Assembly: GCA_008011715.2 (NCBI GenBank)
Contig: CP136508.1
Span: 496,001 to 560,000, forward strand
Length of the DNA stretch: 64,000 bases
Direction of reading: 5' to 3'
Origin: [Empedobacter] haloabium
Lineage (GTDB): Bacteria; Pseudomonadota; Gammaproteobacteria; Burkholderiales; Burkholderiaceae_D
Both the position numbers and the translations under genes were made by a program. Position 1 is the first letter of the stretch. Each line of letters starts with the position of its first letter. Positions 17,578-26,267 of the stretch are shown here, piece by piece. Below the pieces are notes generated by a model. That model saw only the letters and a program-made list of their open reading frames with translations. It made no database searches and had not been told where the DNA came from.

Positions 17578-17729
17578 AAGTACTCCCTCGAAACTTTGGA
17601 ATGATCCAACCAATATAGCACGCCAACGTGCCGGAATCCGGCACGTACGGCGCAATCTCTGTGTTGTGACAACAAGCGCGGCTGCCGTGGCGGTCAGGAC
17701 AAGGGCTCGAGCGGAGCCCGGCCAGTACC

Positions 17730-18398
17730 TCAGCCCAGTACCTTACGCAGCCACGCCCCCATGTGCACGATCTCCTCCCGGCACACGGAATGCGGCATCG
17801 GATACTCGTGCCATTCGACCTGGTAGCCCAGCGACAGCAGCAGGTCGCGCGACGCGATGGCGCGCTGGACCGGGACGACCGGGTCCATGCGACCGTGCGC
17901 CATGAAGATCGGCACCTGCTTCGACACCTCGCTGCGTTCGGCGGCGATCTTGTCGGCCAGCGGCACGTAGCCGGACAGGCACAGCAGCCCGGCCAGCTTT
18001 TCCGGATGGCGCAGGCCCGTCTGCAACGTCATCGCGCAGCCTTGCGAGAAGCCGGCCAGCACGATGCGATTTGCCGGGATGCCGCGCGCCTTCTCGCGCG
18101 CGATCAGCGCTTCCACCAGTTGTTGCGACGCACGCAGGCCCTTCTCGTCTTCCTGCCGGCCCAGGTCCGTGTGGACGATGTCGTACCAGGCGCGCATCAC
18201 GTAGCCACCGTTGATCGACACCGGCATCGTGTTTGCGTGCGGGAAGATGAAGCGAATGCCAGGCAGGCCCTTCAGGTCCAGCTCCTGCACGATGGGCACG
18301 AAGTCGTTGCCGTCGGCGCCCAGGCCATGCAATACGATGACGGCGATTTCCGGATGGTCCGAGGTGCTGACCTCGATGTTCTGCAACACGTCGCTCAT
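17730..18398 (-). CDS. Carboxylesterase/phospholipase family protein
   Basis: 222-residue cytosolic alpha/beta hydrolase of the acyl-protein-thioesterase / carboxylesterase EstB family. Motifs: IVLHGLGADGNDF (oxyanion loop), RAWYDI, VLAGFSQGCAMTL (nucleophile Ser118), AHGRMDPVVP (Asp172) and YPMPHSVC (His203). No signal peptide. It hydrolyses short-chain esters in characterised relatives. It is seven bases downstream of mog on the same strand, so yjgA-mog-esterase probably form one transcript. Confidence 0.9.
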   Translation of the reverse strand: MSDVLQNIEVSTSDHPEIAVIVLHGLGADGNDFVPIVQELDLKGLPGIRFIFPHANTMPVSINGGYVMRAWYDIVHTDLGRQEDEKGLRASQQLVEALIAREKARGIPANRIVLAGFSQGCAMTLQTGLRHPEKLAGLLCLSGYVPLADKIAAERSEVSKQVPIFMAHGRMDPVVPVQRAIASRDLLLSLGYQVEWHEYPMPHSVCREEIVHMGAWLRKVLG

Positions 18399-18405
18399 GG
18401 GTTCC

Positions 18406-19024
<619 letters not shown>

Positions 19025-19035
<11 letters not shown>

Positions 19036-19636
19036 CGCCTTCCTCGTCGTCCTCGTCGCCCTCGGCGGCCGCGGCGGCCTTGGCGGCGCCGCGCGCCTTG
19101 GCGTCCAGCTCCTTGAGGATCTGGAAGATCTCGCGGTAGGCCTTGGGCGGCTTGTTCTCGGCCTGCTCCTTGCGGGCGTTGCGGATCAGCGTGCGCAGGT
19201 GCTGCGCATCCAGTTCCGGCGCCTCGGCCAGCAGCACGGTCAGGGCCTGGTCGTCCGCCAGCAGCTTCTCGCGGCGGCGCTCCAGGGCGTGCAGCGCGGC
19301 CGTATCGGCCTTGGAGGCGCCTTTCCAGCCCTCGATGGTGCGCTGGATGATCGCCACTTCCTCTTCCGTCAAGGTGCGCATCTTCTTGCCGACGAACTGC
19401 AGCTGGCGGCGACGGCCTTCGTGGTTCTTGATGTTCTGGCATTCCAGGATCGCGTCGCGCACGTCCTCCGGCATCGGCACGCGCTTGACGCGGTCGCGTG
19501 GCTGCTCGACCAGCTCTTGGCCCAGCGCCTGCAGCGCGTCCGACTGACGCTTCATTTCGGTTTTGGACGGGCGTTCGTATTTCTCTTCGAACTCGGATGA
19601 CTGGAAGCCGACGGCGCCCCGGTTTGCATTTGGCAT
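19025..19636 (-). CDS. darP: Ribosome-associated protein YjgA/DarP
   Basis: 203-residue DUF615 protein known in E. coli as YjgA/DarP, which binds late 50S ribosomal precursors. Recognisable blocks: KRQSDALQALGQELVEQP, VPMPEDVRDAILECQNIKNHEGRRRQLQFVGKKMR, and the second helical domain KAYREIFQILKELDAKARG. The C-terminus is an unusually acidic tail (EGDEDDEEGDDE). Divergent from pmbA across 95 bases; in many betaproteobacteria yjgA lies opposite pmbA, as here. Confidence 0.9.
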
Positions 19637-19731
19637 GATAAGGAAAAGCGCGCCACGAAAGCGCGCCTGTAAAAACGGTAAAACGGCTGCTATGATAACC
19701 TTTTTAATGCTTAGCCCACCAAAAACACCCT

Positions 19732-21084
19732 ATGAGCGAATCCCACTTCACCCACAGCCAGGACCAGTTGAAACAGCTTGCGCAGGACGTTCTGGCCTAC
19801 GCACGCGAGAAGGGCGGCACCGATGCCGCCGTCGAGATCAGCGAAGGTAGCGGTTTGTCGGTGTCGGTTCGCAAGAGCAAGATCGAAACGATCGAGCAGA
19901 ACAAGGACAAGGGCCTGGGCGTGACCGTCTTCGTCGGCAAGAAGCGCGGCAACGCGTCTACCTCCGATTTTTCCGCCGCCTCGCTGCGCGCCACCGTGGA
20001 AGCGGCCTACAACATCGCCCGCTTCACGGCGGACGACGACTGCGCCGGCCTGGCCGAGGAAGAGCTGCTGGAAAAGAACCCGCGCGACCTGGAACTGTTC
20101 TATCCGTGGACCATCACGACGGAAGAAGCGGTGGTCCTGGCCCAGCGGGCCGAGGCGGCGGCGTTCGCCGTCGACCCGCGCATTACCAACAGCGAAGGCG
20201 CCGGCGTGCACGTGCAGCAGTCGCATTTCGTGTCCGCCAACTCGCGCGGCTTCATGGGCGGCTACCCGTATTCGCGCCACACCATCTCCGCCACGCCGAT
20301 CGCCGGCAAGGGTGCCAAGATGCAGCGCGACGACTGGTACAGTTCCGTGCGCGATCCGCAGAAGCTGGCCACGCCGGAAGCCATCGGCCGCTATGCCGCC
20401 GAACGGGCGCTGGCGCGCCTGAACGCGCGCCAGATGACGACGCGTACCTGCCCGGTGCTGTTCGAGGCGCCGCTGGCCGCAGGCCTCTTGGGCGCATTCG
20501 TTCAGGCCACGTCGGGCGGCGCGCTGTATCGCAAGTCCTCGTTCCTGCTCGATACGCTGGGCAAATCCGTATTCCCTGAACATGTCAACGTGACGGAAGA
20601 CCCGCACGTCCCCGGCGCGATCGGCTCGGCGCCGTTCGACGAGGAAGGCGTGCGCACGCAGCGTCGCGACGTCGTCAAGGATGGCGTGCTGCAGGGCTAT
20701 TTCCTGTCCACCTATTCGGCCCGCAAGCTGGGCATGCAGACCACCGGCAACGCGGGTGGTTCGCACAACCTGTCGCTGACGTCGAAGCTGACGGAAACGG
20801 GCGACGACTTCGCCGGCATGCTGAAGAAGATGGGCACGGGCCTGCTGGTCACGGAGCTGATGGGCCAGGGCACCAACTACGTCACGGGCGACTATTCGCG
20901 CGGCGCCTCCGGCTACTGGGTCGAGAACGGCATCATCCAGTATCCGGTCGAGGAGATCACCATCGCCGGCAACATGAAGGAGATGTTCCAGCAGATCGTC
21001 GGCATCGGCAACGACGTGCTGGTGCGCGGCACCAAGCAGACCGGCTCGATCCTGATCGAAAAGATGGTCGTTGCGGGGAACTGA
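19732..21084 (+). CDS. pmbA: Metalloprotease PmbA/TldE
   Basis: 450-residue TldE/PmbA subunit, partner of TldD in a heterodimeric protease that degrades unfolded peptides and helps process microcin B17 and CcdA in E. coli. TldD carries the HExxxH zinc motif; PmbA lacks it, as here. Family blocks: EISEGSGLSVSVRKSKIETIEQNKDKGLGVTVFV, FSAASLRATVEAAYNIARFTADDDCAGL, CPVLFEAPLAAGLLGAFVQATSGGALYRKSSFL, TTGNAGGSHNL, NYVTGDYSRGASGYWVENG. No strong Shine-Dalgarno is visible. Divergent from yjgA/darP. Confidence 0.94.
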   Translation: MSESHFTHSQDQLKQLAQDVLAYAREKGGTDAAVEISEGSGLSVSVRKSKIETIEQNKDKGLGVTVFVGKKRGNASTSDFSAASLRATVEAAYNIARFTADDDCAGLAEEELLEKNPRDLELFYPWTITTEEAVVLAQRAEAAAFAVDPRITNSEGAGVHVQQSHFVSANSRGFMGGYPYSRHTISATPIAGKGAKMQRDDWYSSVRDPQKLATPEAIGRYAAERALARLNARQMTTRTCPVLFEAPLAAGLLGAFVQATSGGALYRKSSFLLDTLGKSVFPEHVNVTEDPHVPGAIGSAPFDEEGVRTQRRDVVKDGVLQGYFLSTYSARKLGMQTTGNAGGSHNLSLTSKLTETGDDFAGMLKKMGTGLLVTELMGQGTNYVTGDYSRGASGYWVENGIIQYPVEEITIAGNMKEMFQQIVGIGNDVLVRGTKQTGSILIEKMVVAGN

Positions 21085-21101
21085 CCTTCGACAATTTTTC
21101 G

Positions 21102-21130
21102 TTGCAACGCCGATAGCGTTTCCCTACACT
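21102..21130 (+). promoter_or_regulatory. Sigma70-type promoter of TRAP substrate-binding gene
   Basis: TTGCAA (21102-21107), a 17-base spacer, then TACACT (21125-21130). The gene starts 55 bases after the -10 box with its own ribosome binding site, so it is probably transcribed separately from pmbA. Confidence 0.5.
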
Positions 21131-21184
21131 GTGTCGAGTAATAACGTTTTCCGAACGTCATAAAAACACAGGAGACACACCCGT

Positions 21185-22276
21185 ATGGAACGCCGTTCCT
21201 TTATCACCAAGGCCGCCGCCGGTGCCGGCGCCGGCCTGATCGCCGCACCCGCCCTGGCGCAAACGCAACCGACCATCAACTGGCGCCTGGCCTCGAGCTT
21301 CCCCAAGTCGCTCGACACCATCTTCGGCGCCTCCGACATCTTCACCAAGCGCATCTCCCAGCTCACCGGCGGCAAGTTCAACATCCGCTCGTTCGCGGCC
21401 GGCGAAATCGTGCCGGGACTGCAGGTGATGGACGCCGTGCAGGCGGGCACCGTCGAATGCGGCCACAGCGCGTCGTACTACTACTTCGGCAAGGACGCCA
21501 CGTTCTCGTTCGACTGCGCGGTGCCGTTCGGCCTGACCTCGCGCCAGCACACGGCCTGGTACGACCAGGGTGGCGGCCGTGAACTGACGCGGGCGTTCTT
21601 CAAGGACTACAACATCATCAATTTCCTGGGCGGGAACTCGGGCACGCAGATGGGCGGCTGGTTCCGCAAGGAGATCAAGTCGGTGGCGGACCTGAAGGGC
21701 ACCAAGATGCGCGTGGCGGGCTTCGCCGGCCGCGTGCTGGAACGCCTGGGCGTGGTGCCGCAGCAGCTGGCCGGCGGCGATATCTACCCGGCGCTGGAAA
21801 AAGGCACGATCGACGCGGCCGAATGGGTCGGGCCGTACGACGACGAAAAGCTGGGCTTCTTCAAGGTCGCGCCGTTCTACTACGCGCCGGGCTGGTGGGA
21901 AGCGTCGGCCTCGTTCTCGTTCTACGTCAACCTGAAGGAATGGGAGAAGCTGCCGAAGGAATACCAGGCGGCGGTGGAAGTGGCGACCTACGAGGCACAC
22001 GTGGGCATGCAGGCCGAGTACGACGTCAAGAACCCGACGGCGCTGGCGCGGCTCCTCAAGAACGGCGTCAAGCTGCGCACCTATCCGAAGGACGTGATGG
22101 ACGCCTGCTACAAGACGGCCACGCAGGTAATGGAAGAGGAAGCGGCCAAGAACGCCAAGTTCAAGAAGATCTACGACCCCTGGAAGCGCTTCCGCCAGGA
22201 CCAGAACCAGTGGGCGTCGGTGGCCGAGGCGACCATGCAGAACTACCTGATCAGCGCGGGCCGTTCGGCGAAGTAA
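21185..22276 (+). CDS. TRAP transporter substrate-binding protein (TakP/FcbT1-like)
   Basis: 363-residue periplasmic solute-binding protein of the DctP class. The N-terminus MERRSFITKAAAGAGAGLIAAPALA is a twin-arginine-type signal. Conserved parts include LASSFPKSLDTIFG, MDAVQAGTVECGHSASYYYFGKD, GGNSGTQMGGWFRKEIKSVADLKGTKMRVAGFAGRVLERLG, GTIDAAEWVGPYDDEKLGF. This matches the TakP/FcbT1 group that binds 2-oxoacids or aromatic acids. No membrane subunit gene is adjacent; a dctQM pair lies at 51401-53663. A near relative is at 27582-28667. Ligand unknown. Confidence 0.9.
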   Translation: MERRSFITKAAAGAGAGLIAAPALAQTQPTINWRLASSFPKSLDTIFGASDIFTKRISQLTGGKFNIRSFAAGEIVPGLQVMDAVQAGTVECGHSASYYYFGKDATFSFDCAVPFGLTSRQHTAWYDQGGGRELTRAFFKDYNIINFLGGNSGTQMGGWFRKEIKSVADLKGTKMRVAGFAGRVLERLGVVPQQLAGGDIYPALEKGTIDAAEWVGPYDDEKLGFFKVAPFYYAPGWWEASASFSFYVNLKEWEKLPKEYQAAVEVATYEAHVGMQAEYDVKNPTALARLLKNGVKLRTYPKDVMDACYKTATQVMEEEAAKNAKFKKIYDPWKRFRQDQNQWASVAEATMQNYLISAGRSAK

Positions 22277-22301
22277 TCAGCACCGGGGACGTTAAAACAC
22301 C

Positions 22302-22541
22302 GGGGACAGGCACTAACGCCGCTAAGTTAAGAGAAAAGTAGCTGGGTTAGGGTCTGTCCCCGCAGGGGACTGACCCTGGTTTTAATCGCAGAACCATGCG
22401 ACTTGCGCGATAAAAACCGGGGTCAGTCCCAAAAAACGGGACAGACCCCAAGCGAGCGTCTGTTCTCTGCGCGCCAAAATTCCTTAACTTAGCGGCATTA
22501 GGGACAGGCACCGATCTGAACGTCTCCGACCTTCAGATCGG
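22302..22541. repeat. Nested inverted repeats after TRAP gene
   Basis: Inner inverted repeat: GGGTCTGTCCCCGCAGGGGAC... (from 22350) against its complement ending at 22449, with spacer around 22391-22406. Outer inverted repeat: TAACGCCGCTAAGTTAAG (22314-22331) against CTTAACTTAGCGGCATTA (22483-22500), 17 of 18 matching. A further 10-bp hairpin, CCGATCTGAA / TTCAGATCGG, lies at 22511-22541. The words GGGACAGGCAC flank both sides. This accounts for almost all of the 300-base gap between the two convergent genes. Confidence 0.85.
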
Positions 22542-22576
22542 TCGGTCCGCCGCGCGGCCTGTCCGCTGGGGTCTTC

Positions 22577-23665
22577 TCAATTGCACCATTGGCTCCGCGG
22601 CACCCCACAACTGATCAAGCTCCCCACATCCGGGTTCGCCAGGTAGTCCAGGTGCGCCGTCAACGGATTCTCCAGCCAGCCGAAATACGTGCGGTCGTTC
22701 GACACCAGCACGTTGTGCACGATCGCGCCGGGATAGCGTTCCGGCGGCAGCGTGTACGACAGCAGGTCGTTCGGGTCCGTGAAGGCGATTAACGTCAACT
22801 TGGAAAGCGTGCGGCGATCGCGGCTGTCACCCTGGCGTTTTTCCAGCAGCCGCGCCAGGCTGTCCGGTGGCGCCGCCTGCACCGCCAAGCGGTCGGCCGG
22901 TTGCGGCACCTGCTCGGCCGTGTGCAGCAGCGGGATCTGGTTGGCGGCCATGATCAGGTAGCCCATGCGCCGCACCTCGCGCAGCGCCACCTCGCGCGCC
23001 CGGCTCGCTGGCTCCTCTTCCGTCATCGCCACCAGCGTATCGAACAGGATCTTGCTGCCCAGGCTTTCCGTGATCACGACCAGCGGCACCTCCGGGTCGG
23101 CGTCGCTGGTCGCTTCCAGGATCGCATCGCGCATGCGTGCCTGCATCTCCTGCCGGCCCACGCCCTGGTAGATCAGCGCGTCCGGCAAGCAGTCGTCGAC
23201 CAGCTTGTCCTTCAAACGCGCGTTCAGGCGCGCGCGCTGGTGCGGGAATGGCGGCGACCCCTGGCAGATCGCCGACTTGCCGGTCTGGTCGTAGCACAGC
23301 TGCTGCTTGATCGGGGTCGTCAGCGGCGACCAGATCAGCGACTTGGTGCGCAACTGGCCGTGCGGCGTGTCGATGCGGGCGGGGACGATCACGATGCCGC
23401 TGCCGCCGGAGCGCGTGCGCGTGGAATCGACGTTGGCGCGCAGCTGCGCGGCCAGGGTGGCCACCGTGTCGTCGGCCCAGCTGGTGTCGTGGGTGCACAT
23501 GCCGTGCACCAGCAGCACGTCGGCCTGTTTCGGCCGGGCGTCGACGACGAAGTCGATCAGGCCGGGGAATCGGGTATTCGCTTCCAGGAACTGGGGCGGG
23601 CGGTACGGGGTCGTGCATCCGGCCAGCAGGGCCAGGATGGCAAGGGCGGACAAAACGCTGCGCAT
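22577..23665 (-). CDS. Alpha/beta-fold lipoprotein, putative hydrolase
   Basis: 362-residue predicted lipoprotein: signal with lipobox LLAGC (Cys17). The core has DVLLVHGMCTHDTSWADD, which resembles the oxyanion turn of alpha/beta hydrolases, and VVITESLGSKILFDTLV, a nucleophile elbow with a serine in ESLGS. The late segment IAFTDPNDLLSYTLPP fits the acid-bearing strand, and YFGWLENPLTAHLDYLANPDV may supply the histidine. ATG 23665 has a GGAGG site. It is the last gene of a same-strand run of four exported proteins. Substrate unknown. Confidence 0.7.
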   Translation of the reverse strand: MRSVLSALAILALLAGCTTPYRPPQFLEANTRFPGLIDFVVDARPKQADVLLVHGMCTHDTSWADDTVATLAAQLRANVDSTRTRSGGSGIVIVPARIDTPHGQLRTKSLIWSPLTTPIKQQLCYDQTGKSAICQGSPPFPHQRARLNARLKDKLVDDCLPDALIYQGVGRQEMQARMRDAILEATSDADPEVPLVVITESLGSKILFDTLVAMTEEEPASRAREVALREVRRMGYLIMAANQIPLLHTAEQVPQPADRLAVQAAPPDSLARLLEKRQGDSRDRRTLSKLTLIAFTDPNDLLSYTLPPERYPGAIVHNVLVSNDRTYFGWLENPLTAHLDYLANPDVGSLISCGVPRSQWCN

Positions 23666-23729
23666 GATCGCCTCCACGGTGTGTCGATAGGGCGATCATA
23701 AGCCCGGCCGGCCCGGCGCGGCACGTGTC

Positions 23730-24506
23730 CTATTCGATGTACATCACTTTCGCTTGCGGATCGGTGGCACGGACGAAATTGACGATCGAGACGGTGGTGA
23801 CGGTATCGATCTGGCCCGCCATGCGCCGGTCGAACGGATGATCGTCGAACGCCACGTTGGCGCGGAACATGCGGCCGCCCAGGCGCGTGAGCGAGCGCAC
23901 GCGGATCGTCACGGGAGCATAGCCGGCCTGCTTCAGCCAGTTTTGCGCCTCGGCGCGGGTCTCGACCTGGCCTTTCGGCGCCGCCGCCGCCGCATACGTC
24001 TCCAATACCCACTGGTTCGAGTTCTGGTAGCGCGTGGAGAAGACGTACGACAGCATGTTGTATTTCGGCTCGTGCAGCCGGCGCGCGGTGCGGCTGGCGA
24101 TCAGCTGCGCCAGGCGCTCCTGCGTGGCCGCATCCGGAATGACGACTTCCGCCTCGTAGCGGTACAGGTCGGACAGGAAGAAGTTGCCCAGCCCCTCGTT
24201 GTACAGGTTGGAACCCGCCGTGCCGCACTCGTTCAGCTCATGCACGACGGTCCAGCGGCCCTCCGGGTGGTCGCGTACGACGATGCCCATGTGCGAGTAC
24301 TTCAAGCCGTACTTCGACAGGTCCTGCCCGACGCGCGACAGCAGCGCGACCTGGGCGCCGCTGGCGTCCAGCATATCGAAGGTTTTCTTTGCCAGGTCCA
24401 TCGATTTCACCGTGTCCGCCACGGTCAACGGCTTTTCCTCGCAGTGGCGGCCGGCCCAGGCGGGCGCGGCCAGCGTCAGGCAGGCTACCAGCAACCAGCG
24501 CTTCAT
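23730..24506 (-). CDS. DUF2145-like exported protein
   Basis: 258 residues with signal peptide MKRWLLVACLTLAAPAWA. The mature part has KYSHMGIVVRDHPEGRWTVVHELNECGTAGSNLYNEGL, with a Cys and His arrangement like papain-fold NlpC/P60-type or YiiX-type proteins, then LHEPKYNMLSYVFSTRYQNSNQWVLETYAAA. I associate it with DUF2145, from memory of that family. The start codon follows the stop of the small upstream gene with no gap (TGAATG), with GGAGG inside the upstream gene, which indicates strict coupling. Enzymatic activity is not shown. Confidence 0.65.
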   Translation of the reverse strand: MKRWLLVACLTLAAPAWAGRHCEEKPLTVADTVKSMDLAKKTFDMLDASGAQVALLSRVGQDLSKYGLKYSHMGIVVRDHPEGRWTVVHELNECGTAGSNLYNEGLGNFFLSDLYRYEAEVVIPDAATQERLAQLIASRTARRLHEPKYNMLSYVFSTRYQNSNQWVLETYAAAAAPKGQVETRAEAQNWLKQAGYAPVTIRVRSLTRLGGRMFRANVAFDDHPFDRRMAGQIDTVTTVSIVNFVRATDPQAKVMYIE

Positions 24507-24905
24507 TCAGCTGGCCTCCGAGTGGTGCAGCAGCGCCTTGCCCAGCTCATTCGGGATAAAGGCCAGCACCTTGCCCGACGCGACCAGCATATGGCCGGTG
24601 GAGGTGGCGACGACGTCCAGCGCCGTGCTGGCGCCGATCGACAGTTGGCGCGCGCCCTGGCCGGACAGGCGCACGGTGGCGCGGCTGGCGTCGGCCACGC
24701 TTCTCAAGACGACCTCGATGCCGTCGCCCACCGTCTTGACGGATTCGATGACGACGCTGCCGCCGGCGCCGACCGTCACGATGGAGCCCAGCACGACCAG
24801 GCCGGACACGTAGCTGAGGCCATTCGACCCTGCCGAGGGATCGGCATGAACTGGGGCGGCGACCAATGCCGCCGCCAGGACGGCGGCGCTCATAAACTGT
24901 TTCAT
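24507..24905 (-). CDS. Small exported protein, paralogue B
   Basis: 132 residues: signal peptide MKQFMSAAVLAAALVAAPVHA, then a Gly/Val/Ser-rich mature chain with GSIVTVGAGGSVVIESVKTVGDGIEVVLRSV, RATVRLSGQGARQLSIGASTALDVVATSTGHMLVASGKVLAFIPNELGKALL. It is about half identical to the next protein upstream (24986-25390) and shares the end motif LAFIPNExGKAL. No known domain recognised. It abuts the DUF2145-like gene with no intergenic base, so the two are translated together. A longer in-frame start lacks signal-peptide character. Confidence 0.65.
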   Translation of the reverse strand: MKQFMSAAVLAAALVAAPVHADPSAGSNGLSYVSGLVVLGSIVTVGAGGSVVIESVKTVGDGIEVVLRSVADASRATVRLSGQGARQLSIGASTALDVVATSTGHMLVASGKVLAFIPNELGKALLHHSEAS

Positions 24906-24985
24906 ACAGGAACTCCTGAAGTCACGTGCCGCGATCATCGCCGATCTCGTCACGGCCCGCAACGAACTTGCAACACGCTAGCTGC

Positions 24986-25390
24986 TCAGGAGGCCTTGCC
25001 ACTGCGAATCAATGCCTTGCCGGCTTCGTTCGGGATGAACGCCAGCGCCTTGCCGGAAGCCATCAGCACGTGCCCGGTGCCGGTCGCCACAACCTGCACG
25101 GCGGTGCCGGCCGCCACGGACAGGCCCTTGGCGGCCTTGCCGGAGAGGCGCACCGTGGCGGTGCTGCCGTCGACGACGTTCTTCAGCAACAGCTCCAGGC
25201 CTTCGCCCACGGCCTGCACGCTGGCCACGACCAGGCTGCCGCCGACGGCGACGGTGAACAGCGAACCGGCAACGACGGAACCGGTGACTTCGCTGACGGC
25301 TTCCGATGGGGCGGAGGCATCGGCGGCGCTGGCCAGCGGGGCGGTGGCGCAGGTGAAGCAGAGCAGGGAGGCGAGCAGCAGGCGTTTCAT
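24986..25390 (-). CDS. Small exported protein, paralogue A
   Basis: 134 residues: signal peptide MKRLLLASLLCFTCATAPLASA, followed by the same mature pattern as its neighbour: GSLFTVAVGGSLVVASVQAVGEGLELLLKNVVDGSTATVRLSGKAAKGLSVAAGTAVQVVATGTGHVLMASGKALAFIPNEAGKALIRSGKAS. The two probably arose by tandem duplication. It is the first gene of the exported four-gene run and is divergent from the XRE regulator. No function can be assigned. Confidence 0.65.
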   Translation of the reverse strand: MKRLLLASLLCFTCATAPLASAADASAPSEAVSEVTGSVVAGSLFTVAVGGSLVVASVQAVGEGLELLLKNVVDGSTATVRLSGKAAKGLSVAAGTAVQVVATGTGHVLMASGKALAFIPNEAGKALIRSGKAS

Positions 25391-25523
25391 GGTGGTATCC
25401 GGTGAGTGGTCAGTGGCGCCATCATGGCCGGGTTTCTCGGGCCGGGCAACCGTTGTGGTGGAAGTAACCCATCTGCATCAACGTGGTATCATTTTCCGAT
25501 ACTTTTTATGGTGGAGATAGCGA

Positions 25524-26255
25524 ATGTCCAGTTCCGCGCTGCTGATCGATGCGTTGAAACGCCAGCTCAAGCAGCGCGGCATCACCTATGCGACGCTGGC
25601 GCGGCAGATCGACATGTCCGAGGCCAGCGTCAAGCGCCTGTTCGCCGAGCGCAGTTTTTCGCTGGCGCGGCTGGAGCAGGTGCTGGGCGTGCTGGGCATG
25701 GACTTCGTCGAGCTGGCGCATGCCGCCGCGGACGCCCCGCAGCTGATCGCGCAGCTGACGTATGCACAGGAGGAAGAGCTGATCGGCGACATCCGGCTGC
25801 TGATCGTCGCTGTCGCCGCGCTCAACGAGGTGCCGCTCGAGCGCATCGTCGCCACCTACCGCATCACGGAAGCGGAAGCGGTGCAGTGCCTGCTGCGGCT
25901 GGACCGCATCGGTTTCCTGGTGCTGAAACCGAACAACCGCGTCAAGCTGCTGGTGGCGCGCACCTTCGGCTGGATACCGGACGGGCCGATTCAGAACTGG
26001 TTCCGGCGCGAGGCGTATGGGGATTACCTGGACGCGCACTTCGACGGCCAGGGCGAGCTGCTGCGGCTGGTCAGCGTGATGTTGTCGCCGGCGTCTTCGC
26101 GCGCGCTGCTGGAGCGGCTGCGCCAGGTGGCGGACGAATTCGCGCGGCAGCACCAGGACGATGCCCGGCTGCCATACGAGGAACGGCACGCGGTGACGTT
26201 CCTGCTGGCCGCGCGGCCCTGGATGCCGCGTGCGTTCGGGGAATTGCTAAGGTAA
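25524..26255 (+). CDS. XRE-family transcriptional regulator
   Basis: 243 residues. The N-terminal helix-turn-helix (about 5-65) reads LIDALKRQLKQRGITYATLARQIDMSEASVKRLFAERSFSLARLEQVLGVLGM, a typical Cro/CI-type domain. The C-terminal 170 residues contain a possible second winged-helix-like part (RITEAEAVQCLLRLDRIGFLVL) and a helical end. A GTATC/GATAC inverted repeat (25486-25502) lies just upstream and could be an operator; it is also in the promoter region shared with the divergent exported-protein run, so this regulator may control that run. That link is inference. Confidence 0.8.
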   Translation: MSSSALLIDALKRQLKQRGITYATLARQIDMSEASVKRLFAERSFSLARLEQVLGVLGMDFVELAHAAADAPQLIAQLTYAQEEELIGDIRLLIVAVAALNEVPLERIVATYRITEAEAVQCLLRLDRIGFLVLKPNNRVKLLVARTFGWIPDGPIQNWFRREAYGDYLDAHFDGQGELLRLVSVMLSPASSRALLERLRQVADEFARQHQDDARLPYEERHAVTFLLAARPWMPRAFGELLR

Positions 26256-26267
26256 ACCCAACGGGTT

